From NCBI RefSeq assembly GCF_001949145.1, contig NW_019091604.1, forward strand, positions 239,474 through 275,228: a stretch of DNA of 35,755 nt, read 5' to 3'. Below are positions 1 through 8,599 of the stretch, in pieces (positions within the stretch are counted from its first letter, which is position 1; every line of letters starts with the position of its first letter). The notes beneath the pieces were generated by a model. The model ran no database searches. It was not told the DNA's origin and saw nothing but the letters and a program-made list of their open reading frames with translations. The DNA is from Acanthaster planci (Eukaryota > Echinodermata > Asteroidea > Valvatida > Acanthasteridae). The translations under genes and the position numbers were made by a program.

Positions 1-1
1 G

Positions 2-1288
2 GGTGAATTTCGGTTAATCCATAATTTGTCGTCCCCTATCGGCAAATCGGTGAATGATTTCATTGATCCCGCAGACACCACCGTTTCATACACGAGTTTT
101 GATGAGGCGATAACTATGATCGCAGGTTTACCACATAATGCCCTGATGGCTAGGCCAGATATTAAGTCGGCCTTTCATTTGCTTCCCGTCCATCCAAGCG
201 ATTTTGATTTGCTTGGTTTTTCCCATAACGGCCAATTTTATTTCAATAAATGCATGCCTATGGGCTGTGCAATATCCTGTGTTACGTTCGAGTGGTTCAG
301 TACTTTCTTTGAGTACTGTACTTGTAAGGTGGCCGAATCTCCTAACATTGTGCATTATCTGGATGATTTCCTGTTCGTTGGGGCTAGTCATGCCGAGTGC
401 GCGCGTTCCCTCCAATCTTTCAGAGTAGTTTGTCAGCGATTTGGGGTACCCATCGCGTAAGAAAAAACCAACGGTCCAGCTACGAACCTCACTTTCCTGG
501 GTTTAGTGATTGATACGGTTGCACGACAGATTCAAATCCCGACTGATAAGCCAGTTGCTTTACAAAATACGATTGTTAGTGTTTCAATCAGAAGAAAATC
601 ACACCACGCAATCTTCAGTCCCTGCTTGGTCGTCTGAATTTTGTTTGTAAGGCAGTAAGACCTGGTAGGGCCTTTCTCCATCGGTTGCATGATCTGGCTA
701 AAGGGTATCTCCAAACCTTATCACAAAATTGGCATCATTTAAAGTACACGTGCAGACTTGCTGGCATGGCAGCTGTTTTTGTCACATTTCAGCGGAACGA
801 TAATATTTCTGGATTCGGTATGGTACAATAGTGACCAATTGCACATGTACACTGATGCTTCTGCTGAAATTGGTTTTGGGGCTTACTTTGCTGGGCATTG
901 GTGTCAAGGGAAGTGGCCCAAGCATGTAAAAAGTCAGTCCCTTTCTATTGCCTGGTTGGAGTTGTTCCCCATTGCGCTACCGGTCCAGCAGTGGGCTGTC
1001 CCATTGCATGATAAATGCGTGATATTTTGGTGTGACAATCAGGCTGCAGTTAGTGTCATCAACAGACAAACGTCTAAATGTCACTTAATGATGAATTTGG
1101 TGGGATGCCTCGTGGTGACATGTCTCACATATAATATCCAGTTTCGATCTCAGCAGGTTCCAGGCCTGGATAATGGCATTGCTGATGCTCTTTCATGTTT
1201 TCAGATGACCAGATTTCGTCATCTCGCACCTGCTGCAGACCGCGATATGACCCCCATGCCCGACAACCAGTGGAGTGTCTTCAGTTAG
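2..1288 (+). pseudogene. Ngaro/DIRS-type retrotransposon: reverse transcriptase and RNase H (broken, 5'-truncated by window edge)
   Basis: Polymerase part of a tyrosine-recombinase retrotransposon, which copies element RNA into DNA. The frame is open from base 2 (GEFRLIHNLSSP, the usual RT motif before the palm), so the start lies outside the window. Seen: first catalytic Asp in PDIKSAF (codon 158-160) and the YLDD box at 356-367. An in-frame TAA at 458-460 interrupts PIA/EKT; the frame then shifts near 590-598 and back near 740-755. RNase H follows (about 758-1200) with all four acidic positions visible: YTDAS, WLELF, WCDNQ, IADAL. It ends in CFQMTRFRHLAP, a segment typical of DIRS/Ngaro proteins. 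At least one nonsense and two frameshift lesions make it dead. No methyltransferase domain separates RNase H from the recombinase, which favours Ngaro over DIRS1. The family call is firm, the subfamily less so. Confidence 0.88.
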
Positions 1289-2201
1289 AGGTCCAGAGTG
1301 TTTTGCATGATGCGGTGGCCCCCCACACGAACTTGTCTTATCAGAGGGCTTGGCACCTTTTTCAATGGTTTTTAATAGTCAAACCCATGGTTTCGACGCC
1401 TTGAACTCCCCCTCCCTGCTTCAGATAATTCGATTTATTGCATTTTTGTCAGTATCTGGGTAAGCCCCCACAACGATTACCTCTTACGTCTCGGGGGTTT
1501 CCTCCAATTTGCAGTTAATGAGTTATCCTGATTTAACTTAGCATTTTCTGGTCAAACTTTTACAGGAGGGATGTCGTAGGCGTAGCAGTCGTCGCGACAG
1601 ACGGTGCTCTATCACATATGATATATTATGTCGTATGGTCCCAGCCTTGCAGACTGTTTGCTCGAGTAATTTCGAGGCTCGGCTTTTCCGAGTGGCTTTC
1701 TTACTTGCGTTTTTTGGGTTCCTTTGCATTGAGGAATATACTCCCCAGTCCCACCAATCTTCTAGCCCATTGTGTCGGTCTGATGTTACCATCAAAGACT
1801 CCCCTTTAAGGGTCGAACTTATCCTACGTCACTCGAAAACAGATCAATATGGCCATGGTTATGTAGTTTCGATCCCAGCAGCGCATAGCCGGCACAACAT
1901 GCTGTGCCCCGTCCAGGCGACTTTGTCTTATCTTGCCTGTTCCACATTCCCCAAGGGCCCGTTTTTGTCACATTTCGATGGGTGTCCTGTCACGTGTTAC
2001 CAGTTTGTCGCGGTACTCCGTCGTGCCCTTGAGTTTATAGGGCTTTACGATGCCAGATTTACCTCTCATTCTTTTCGCAGAGGCACAGCTATGTCTGTGG
2101 TTATAGCAGGTGCGTCTGAGGATGATGTTAAAATTTTGGGGCGTTGGAAATCTCGGGCTTACCGACGTTACATTCAGATTCCCCAAGCTATTTTTCATTG
2201 A
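1260..2201 (+). pseudogene. Ngaro/DIRS tyrosine recombinase (broken; first catalytic Arg replaced)
   Basis: Integrating enzyme of the same element, downstream of RNase H in the usual order. The N-terminal SAM-like part (about 1290-1640) is spread over frames with stops at 1286-1288 and around 1401. Phrases such as TTITSYVSGVSSNLQL and the downstream RRRSSRRDRRCSI are recognisable. The catalytic domain is open from 1635 to 2201. Seen: HSFRRG with His at 2067-2069 and the HxxR Arg at 2076-2078, then GRWKSRAYRRY with the likely nucleophile Tyr at 2169-2171. The first active-site Arg, expected in the FGFLRIEE motif, is Cys (TGC, 1725-1727), a single C-to-T change from CGC. This family resolves circular cDNA into the genome, making no DDE-type target duplication. 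The present copy should be inactive. Confidence 0.87.
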
Positions 2202-2269
2202 ATGCTACATTTGTATTGGCCTAAGTACTTTCCTCGTGTTTTGTTCCAATTTTCTTTTCATTTTTCTTG

Positions 2270-2950
2270 CAAGAATTGGCCCCTGGCAAGCCAACTGTAT
2301 GGGTCATTGGGGATGGCTGGTGCTGGTGTGCTCGGGAGGCGGGGTCATCGCCTTGGGAAGAGCGTCTTAATCGGCTGGCCTATATCCACTGGATGGGACA
2401 GTGAAGACTCCAGATGTTCCAGTTCTCCGATTTCCTGTTGGAAGCATGCTCGGCAGTTCCGCTCTTGAAGTCATCATCCTGCAGTTTGGCGCCAACGACC
2501 TGGGGCTTGTACACAAACATTTACTGTGTATTTTAGCACCACAGTGCATCAATTTGACCAGAGAAGCACTGCCGCATACTGTCATTTTTTATTCCGAGTT
2601 ACTGCCCCGCCAAACTTACCCTCACAACCTGAAGAAGAGTTCCCTCGAGCGTACGCGACGTTCGCTGAATGCGTACGTTCATTCATTATTATCACAAGGT
2701 TGTTATTTGGCACCCCCAGATCCAGTGGTCATCCGCTGCGTTATATAATGCGGATGAGTTTCATTTGACTGATGATAGTTGTTCATTCATCCTCAACAAC
2801 TTCTACCAAGCCCCGGCGCCATATTGTTTGCCTGTTGCATCTCCCTTAATACCACCACCTGAGGTCTATTTGGCGGCGGTCATGTTGCCGACTTCATTCA
2901 GCAACAAGCCCATTTGGCATGAATTTCATTCAGGGACTGCAAATTGACCT
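2270..2950 (+). pseudogene. SGNH/GDSL-type hydrolase of the retrotransposon (broken, nucleophile lost)
   Basis: Directly after the recombinase, pieces of an SGNH hydrolase (esterase/lipase-like fold) appear in three frames. Block I is VWVIGDG at 2297-2317, where the family has GDS: the Ser nucleophile codon is GGC (Gly, 2315-2317). Block III is LQFGANDLGL with the Asn at 2494-2496. Block V is YNADEFHLTDDS with Asp 2753-2755 and His 2762-2764. A stop (2397-2399 region) and frame changes separate them. To my knowledge some Ngaro elements of sea urchin and fish carry such a hydrolase after the recombinase, so position and order fit. Its role in the element is not known. A pyrimidine-rich tract at 2221-2272 ending in TTGCAAG could be a splice acceptor or plain sequence. 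Confidence 0.72.
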
Positions 2951-3348
2951 CGGTTTTAAGGCACTGTATTCTTATTTACGACACTTATAAGAATGTGCCG
3001 AAAGGAAAGGCCTGACCCCTTCCTTTGTCGGGGGGGACACTAGATTATTCAGGGCCAAATTAAGAAAAGCCATTTCGTACTCACTAATTTCTGTCATTTG
3101 ACATAAATAGCCGTAAGTGGTTTTTTGGAAATGCTCATTAGTTGGCCGCACCTCGTGGAAATTGCTGTCCGATCCCAGCGTTTGATGGTTGGCCCAAAGT
3201 TATTGTATGCTGGAGTAAATCCTTGTTAATTTGTTCATGAAAGTTGGGTAATTTTGCATTCTGCCAGATGTAATTGCTGTTTGAATTTACATATCGAAGG
3301 CTTTGTACTGCGCAGGTACATTCCAAAATTAATTTACCGCCCCATGTG
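2951..3348 (+). other. 3' non-coding region of the Ngaro-like element
   Basis: No gene seen. It contains a G-run (3030-3037) and lies between the last hydrolase residue and the terminal-type repeats, so it probably belongs to the element's 3' end. The open frame on the opposite strand here is AT-rich and has no family features. Confidence 0.4.
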
Positions 3349-3570
3349 CTTTGGGCGGAAACAAATGCTGATATGAAATTGCTTTTCATACATTTTTGCT
3401 GATAGCTCTATGTATTTGCTGATATGAGTTGCTGTTCCGCGTCATCAGGCTTGGGCGGGAACAATCGCTGACAATTGCTGATTGCCATAGTACAGGTACT
3501 TTTGCTGATATGTGTTGCTGTTCCGTATCACCAGGCTCGGGCGGGAACAATCTCTGTAATTTTTGCTGAA
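3349..3570 (+). repeat. tandem repeats, about 86-99 bp period, probable terminal repeats of the Ngaro-like element
   Basis: Two clear copies start at 3415 and 3501 (86 bp apart). Each begins TTTGCTGATATG, passes TTGCTGTTCCG and CAGGC and ends GGGCGGGAACAATC. A third, weaker partial copy (TTGGGCGGAAAC, then ATGCTGATATG) lies at about 3352-3385. Ngaro elements end in split direct repeats, so tandem copies right after the coding part are expected. The matching 5' copy is outside the window. Confidence 0.6.
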
Positions 3571-4270
3571 TAGCTACACTTTGCCTGAAACGCAATGTAA
3601 GAATCTCCAAATGAAATTCATTTTAATTGAGAATAGAGGTGCCGTCATAATCTGATATAACAATGTAGCATTTCGTTTCTCCAGTTGTTACGAAGTGAAA
3701 AACATTTTTGGCTGTTAAAAACAAACAAAAAGCTGCTGCAAATCATTTCGAAAACCTAAAATATCAACTCTGAGTACTCCCCAAAATATCTCCTACTAAC
3801 TTGTGTGTGAGATCCCAAACATTTCTGAAGATATCCCTGTCAATTCTCGTCAAAAAATATTTTGGTTACTCGTAAAATCGTTATGTTGTAAACAAAAAAC
3901 TTCATGCAACTTCCAACGTTGGCCCGAGTCGGGATAATATTGCAAGCCTGCGTGCGCTGTCACGTGATCGTCACATGACACAAACATGCCAAGTTCCCGC
4001 CATTCTTTCATCGTCCAGAAATTTTGATCAAAGTTTTCGTTGCTCGCACGTTACGCTGTGACAAAAAGTTACGGGATGCGGGTTTGTTTTCAAGACATGA
4101 AGGCAAAATTTACCAGAAACTCAACGTAAACAGGAGCACAATAGCCACTTAAAACTCACAAATAAAAGTGAGTGTAATGGAAGAAAGGAAACATTTTTCC
4201 CCTTCGAATCGAAAACGCTTGTCACCGAGATGAAAGTCACCATTTTTCATTTTGCGAGTTTCCCTGTAAT

Positions 4271-4327
4271 GTATGCTAATGTCCGTTAACGATGTCACGA
4301 CTGGCTGGCCTAGCGACATTAGCATAC
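4271..4327. repeat. inverted repeat, 13-bp perfect arms
   Basis: GTATGCTAATGTC (4271-4283) is exactly complementary to GACATTAGCATAC (4315-4327), with a 31-bp spacer. No coding context; it may be the end pair of a very small element or a stem-loop. Confidence 0.6.
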
Positions 4328-4929
4328 AGCTCAAATCACAAAATTGGATGTGGGGATTTTGTTGAACTTTTTGGCATAAATGCTTCGTGACATCAAACTT
4401 TCTTTGCATTACACTTTATATTAGTGTAAAAGTGAACCGGCATCTAAGTACATGTATCTCTGCAACTCTGAATTCTTTGAAATTTTCTTCATTATCCAGT
4501 CAAGACAGAAGTTATGTTTTTAACTTTCAAGTAGGTCAGTGGGTGTGTGACAAGTTTGTCAGTCAAACCTCATTAATAACAGGACTTTAAATGTAAGATT
4601 CTCCTTTAACAAGAATTCTTTTTTACGCCCCAATGCTTAGTTTTTCTACATTTGTATTATAAAAGGTTTCATTTTTTAGTCACAAATGTTGAACCCACTG
4701 CAATATGTGCAATGTTTGGTGACAATTGTAATGCTTTATGACATTAAAATTGCTTCACATTAATTCCCATTCATTGGAAATATGGAGAGGTTTTAGAGTA
4801 TATTTGTATCCCTTATTTATTTGAGATCACTATTCATTGACTGGAAACATGAAATGTTGTTGCCATTGTTACAACAAAATCTAATGCAGTTCCCAGTGTA
4901 AATTAATGTTTGTATTGTGACGGTTTTCC

Positions 4930-4967
4930 CACGTGTAACAAAGAAACCGGTTTCTCTGTTACACGTG
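4930..4967. repeat. 38-bp near-perfect palindrome
   Basis: Arms 4930-4948 and 4949-4967 match with one mismatch and no loop; each outer end is CACGTG. The inner part (GGTTTCTCTGTTACAC) recurs at 5355-5370 and, inverted, near 8173-8190, so it belongs to a dispersed repeat. Confidence 0.65.
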
Positions 4968-5012
4968 AAATGAATCATAAAGCTGTTTATTAAACTAAAA
5001 ATTTGAAAACAC

Positions 5013-5071
5013 TTAACCCTAACAGTCCTCAATTCTTGACCTGTTAAAGGATTGAGGACTGTTGGGGTTAA
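5013..5071. repeat. hairpin with 21-bp arms
   Basis: TTAACCCTAACAGTCCTCAAT (5013-5033, first 20 bases shown plus T) pairs with 5051-5071 with one mismatch; the loop is 17 bases. The outer TTAA at both ends would fit a minimal element inserted at TTAA, or a structured RNA stem. Confidence 0.6.
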
Positions 5072-5353
5072 TGTTTCTGGCAAAGGTGCACAAGCTAAAT
5101 GTCATGCATATCTATGAGCTGTGCAAAATATTTGCTATAAGCAACTCTGTGTTAAACCAAACAAACCTTTCCAAAATAATTAAAAAAAAAACCAAAAAGT
5201 GAATTTTGGGGGAAAATGTCTGCCCATTTTTATGCCGCCTGAAACCCTATCTAGAAAAAAAACTAGTGATGAGAATATATGATATGTACACAAAACAAAA
5301 TTGGCAACAGTTGAAAAGAAACCTTTACTAACCAAAAATGGAACCATCATATT

Positions 5354-5445
5354 TGGTTTCTCTGTTACACATCAAATAATTTCCCGCACCACTGCACAAA
5401 TTGAGTTTGTACACGTCAAGTAGTTATTCAAAGCAAAAATCATTT
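5354..5445 (-). repeat. dispersed repeat, copy 1 (inverted relative to 8101-8192)
   Basis: About 90 bp matches the reverse complement of 8101-8192 with scattered differences. Shared blocks include CACCACTGCACAAATTGAGT and TCAAGTAGTTATTCAAAGCA. The two copies lie in opposite orientation 2.7 kb apart, on either side of the tropomodulin exon. Confidence 0.75.
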
Positions 5446-6303
5446 CCATTTATTGCATGTATGTATTATCAATTACATATCAACAAGTTTCGAATTTGTT
5501 TAGACAATTTTGAAAGTTTGACCACCATGTCACACATTTTGCCCCATATTTAGAATAAAGACTCATATATTTTCTGGTTTGGTAATTTTTGAGAGCCAAT
5601 CTTCCAGCTTTTGAAAGATTATCATGCAAGTTTTCCGTACCAGAGTCACAAGTGTTGCATACACATGCTTGGCTGACAGTGTGCATTGTCACCTGTGGAC
5701 ACATCAACATACAAGTATGCAGGCTACCAAAAACGACACAGACAGCACCATGTGTTGGCCGTTGTCTTTTCATGAATTCGATTCTCCTCAACTTCCAAGT
5801 AATTATCACCCATAAATTTACCTTGTTCGTTAGAGCCGTGTTCATTACAGGGACACTCCACTGTAATTGGCACAAAAACAAATAAATTGACCTAATGTAA
5901 TAATACTTATCCCTTTTTGTATACACTGGTAGGCAAATGCTATGACTGTGACAAAGCAAGAGAAAGATTTATAATAAACTGATAAAGGTTGTTTTTGTTT
6001 TCATTAAATCAACTCACAATAACCAGAATTTAATTTTTTGTTAAATCAGTTAGCAAATAACCTTTAATCACTTCATGCCAGGGCATTTTTCAATGTTGAT
6101 GATGCTGAGCCGCCATGACTATCAAGTTTTCCGTTTTCAAAATCCTTTATTGAAATCTGTGACTATACTTCCTTTTTGAAACAATGCTCCTGAAAAACCT
6201 AAGGTAAGTGTTTTCTAAGTAAATGCTTCAGAATTTCGCAACTAAATTTCACTTCTTAGGACATGTTATCACTTTCTGAATACTGTTATAGGCCTAATTA
6301 AAA

Positions 6304-7014
6304 GTTTACCCACTTGCTGCCGGGTGGATTTTTCTCGAGCAAGACAAGATGCCGTCTCATTTTCAAGATTTTACGTTTTCAAAAATTCATCATTTCATTT
6401 AACGGTCATTTATAACCACACAAAGTAATCTTTAGGTACTACTCTAAGGTGACAGGTGACCTTCATTGACGCCTGAGTATTTCAGCCAGGACAGCAGCCT
6501 TATAAAAAGAGCCCAGATCCTGCGGTGTTATGNCGCAAGCTCTCGGACAAGCACTGAGCATACAGTGCTTATTAATATACGTTGGGTAAGGGCAAAAACC
6601 GTCATATATATAATTAACATTTCCCCAATGCAAAAAAAATACCTCTTGAAAATAACTTTCTTTTGTGTTCACGAACCTGGCTCAGTGCACTGCTGACCTC
6701 TTTTCAATAGGGGCCATAGTTAGCGTGCAGCGGTGCTGTGTGGCTCATCGCTGCAGTGGTGGAGCGCTTTTGTCCCCGGTGGTAATCCGCTCGCTCTCAA
6801 TGCCCCAAACCCTGGTGTACGGTTTAAAAACAAGGCTGGATTATCACCACTTTTTAGAGTGAAAAATGTCAGTAGTGCCAAGCAGCCTGGTCTTTTGAGC
6901 GGAGTACAGTCTTTTATTACAGGGCCCTTTCCTTTGTCTGAGTTCGGAGACCCTGGCCACGCATATAAACCATAAGTCTCTGATTCCGGAGTCCCCGGCA
7001 GGAAGTGGTTAAAA
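6304..7014. mobile_element. non-autonomous DNA transposon with piggyBac-like ends
   Basis: The left end TTTACCCACTTGCTGCCGGG (about 6304-6323) and the right end CCCCGGCAGGAAGTGGTTAA (about 6995-7014) are inverted copies of each other with a few changes and one gap. TTAA is retained on the right and mutated to TTTA on the left, as expected for a TTAA-targeting piggyBac-type element. There is no transposase. The interior carries a copy of the repeat also found at 35.6 kb and a somewhat GC-richer segment (6700-6990). The single N of the window is at 6533. The family call rests only on end sequence. Confidence 0.4.
6561..6660 (+). repeat. A-B repeat unit shared with 35517-35690
   Basis: It starts TACAGTGCTTATTAATATAC, then GTTGGGTAAGGGCAAA (block A), followed by TAATTAACATTTCCCCAA and CTTGAAAATA (block B). 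The same A-B order occurs at 35599-35690, and block A also occurs inverted at 35517-35555. It is nested within the small element at 6304-7014. Confidence 0.75.
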
Positions 7015-7049
7015 AGGTATACAATTTAATGCATACAAACTGCACTTAC

Positions 7050-7175
7050 CTCAGGATCAAAACACTCAGCTATCTGTTCAAGTTCTTCTTCAGTCAGTGT
7101 CTTCAGGATCTCGTCTTCATCTATATCTTTGTATTTGTCTAAATCTCCATAGATTCCATACTTTATGTTGGCCAT
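7050..7175 (-). CDS. TMOD: tropomodulin/leiomodin family, first coding exon
   Basis: Tropomodulins cap the pointed (slow) end of actin filaments and bind tropomyosin through their N-terminus. This exon gives 42 codons from ATG (7175-7173) to a donor: the last codon GAG is followed by GTAAGT on the minus strand (exon end 7050, phase 0). The peptide reads MANIKYGIYGDL, then DKYKDIDEDEILKTLTEEEL and EQIAECFDPE. The block KYKDIDEDEIL.TLTEEELEQI..xDPE is the hallmark first tropomyosin-binding helix of the family, and vertebrate TMOD first coding exons end at a similar place. An AG at 7190-7189 preceded by pyrimidines may be the acceptor after a non-coding exon. No later exon (leucine-rich-repeat part) was found at 1-7040, so the rest lies beyond the window. 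The N-terminus differs slightly from vertebrate TMOD and leiomodin is not excluded. Confidence 0.82.
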
Positions 7176-7262
7176 TTTGCGCACTGGTCTGGAAGTGATG
7201 ACAGAAAAAATGCCATTAATGCAAGTACAAGGTGCATGGTACATGTAAATTAACATGCACAT

Positions 7263-8100
7263 AGAAGAATGAATAAATCTAACTTAATGTGGAAAGATCG
7301 CTGAAATTAAATTGAAACAATATTAAGTTGTTTGGAAGGTAATTTTACATCATGTAATCAAAGAATGTGATATAAACTTACACAATGATAAGTGAGGTAT
7401 GAAAGGACACAAAAGAATTCACCCCAAATCTAGAGAATGACCTAAATACTGGTACACCTTGACTAAAATCAGAGTAAGGGTGCCCAATTTATATATATAT
7501 GTCTGAAATCACTGACTTTCCATTGAAATAGGACTGACATCATATGCAGAACAATGTTTTGAAATTTATTTCATGTTATGTATAGATACACCAATATCCT
7601 TGGCTTGTTCACCTCCAATAGGAAATTACCAACACCTTTGGCAATGCAGAATATTTATTTAAAGGTAATGGAGATGCAACAGAAATTTCAATATTTGAAG
7701 GTCTTTTAATATAAACTTGTGTTTCCTAGTGTCAAGTAAAATGTTATCTGGTGTTTTAGCAATCACTTCACAATACTAATCCCTAAATTGAACAGAGATA
7801 TTAATGCAATTTTTTCATCTTTTCTTACATCTACACCGTATACATGTACAGCTGTTTTAAAAGTGCAGCACAGGCCAATCCTAACTGTGACGGTCTAGTT
7901 AAGATATGACTGAACTCGTCAAGATGGCCAGTAGTAAAAGTGCTGTGGATCATACCTACATGTGTACCGGTACATGGGTCTTTCTTTTAAATAAGAGGCC
8001 AAATGTGTGACATGGTGGTCAGCATTTCAAAACTGTCTAAACAAATTCAAAACTTGATATGTAACTGATACTACATTCATGCAATAAATGTACATGTAAA
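7263..8100. other. non-coding, probably intron or upstream region of the tropomodulin gene
   Basis: No gene seen. AT-rich, with a short TA run at 7490-7501 and scattered ACATGTAC palindromes. Relative to the minus-strand tropomodulin exon it is upstream. Confidence 0.5.
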
Positions 8101-8192
8101 TGATATTTGCTTTGAATAACTACTTGATATGTACAGACTCAATTTGTGCAGTGGTGCAGCAAATTATTTGCTGTGTAACACAGAAACCAACT
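8101..8192 (+). repeat. dispersed repeat, copy 2 (inverted relative to 5354-5445)
   Basis: See the copy at 5354-5445; shared core TGCTTTGAATAACTACTTGA and ACTCAATTTGTGCAGTGGTG. Shortly downstream, 8202-8208 and 8214-8220 form a 7-bp hairpin (GGTTGTT / AACAACC). Confidence 0.75.
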
Positions 8193-8299
8193 AGAGGTAG
8201 TGGTTGTTACAGCAACAACCAAAGAGCCGTTTCGGATTTCAAGTTGTATAATAACAAAATAACAAAGAATTTAATTAAAAAAAATAACAAGGTGACACC

Positions 8300-8590
8300 A
8301 TCATGACGTCATCAATCCGGAATAATTCTTGCATCAAGGTCTTTGTTGGCTGTAACTTTGAAAATGATCACAGACGTCGAAGTTACGATAATGCCTTGAG
8401 TAGTGGGGAACTGTTTGCTACTAATGTACATGTAGATGTTACGCATATTAGGGATCTATGAAAGTCAGCCTTCAGGGTTAGGGTTCTTGTCAAAAAAATT
8501 CTGCAGACTGTACACGGATTTATGCAGAAATCCATCCGTTGCTAAGGGTCGAGCAGTTCGTATACTCCGCGGCCGTATTGGTCCATGCAT
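8300..8590 (+). repeat. degenerate copy of the TGACGTCA-centred repeat of 16.3-16.6 kb
   Basis: It carries ATGACGTCATC (about 8303-8313), then GCTGTAACTTTGA and ATGATCA, then TGCCTTGAG, in the same order as at 16341-16460. TTGCTAAGGG and CCGCGG farther on match the second unit at about 16590-16612. Similarity is patchy. Confidence 0.45.
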
Positions 8591-8599
8591 GGTCCAGTT

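Larger units (their letters stand above)
3571..6300. other. non-coding stretch with scattered hairpins
   Basis: AT-rich DNA without a supportable gene. Open frames here (for example 5480-5959 minus, 4149-4409 minus) have no recognisable family or exon signals. Distinct structures are listed separately: inverted repeats at 4271-4327, 4930-4967 and 5013-5071, and a repeat copy at 5354-5445. Confidence 0.5.

Noticed and set aside
4149-4409. 86-codon minus-strand frame
   Set aside because: Spans an inverted repeat, no homology recognised, no splice context.
5480-5959. 159-codon open frame on the minus strand
   Set aside because: No family motif, Cys/Met-rich random-looking composition, no exon borders, AT-rich setting; probably chance.
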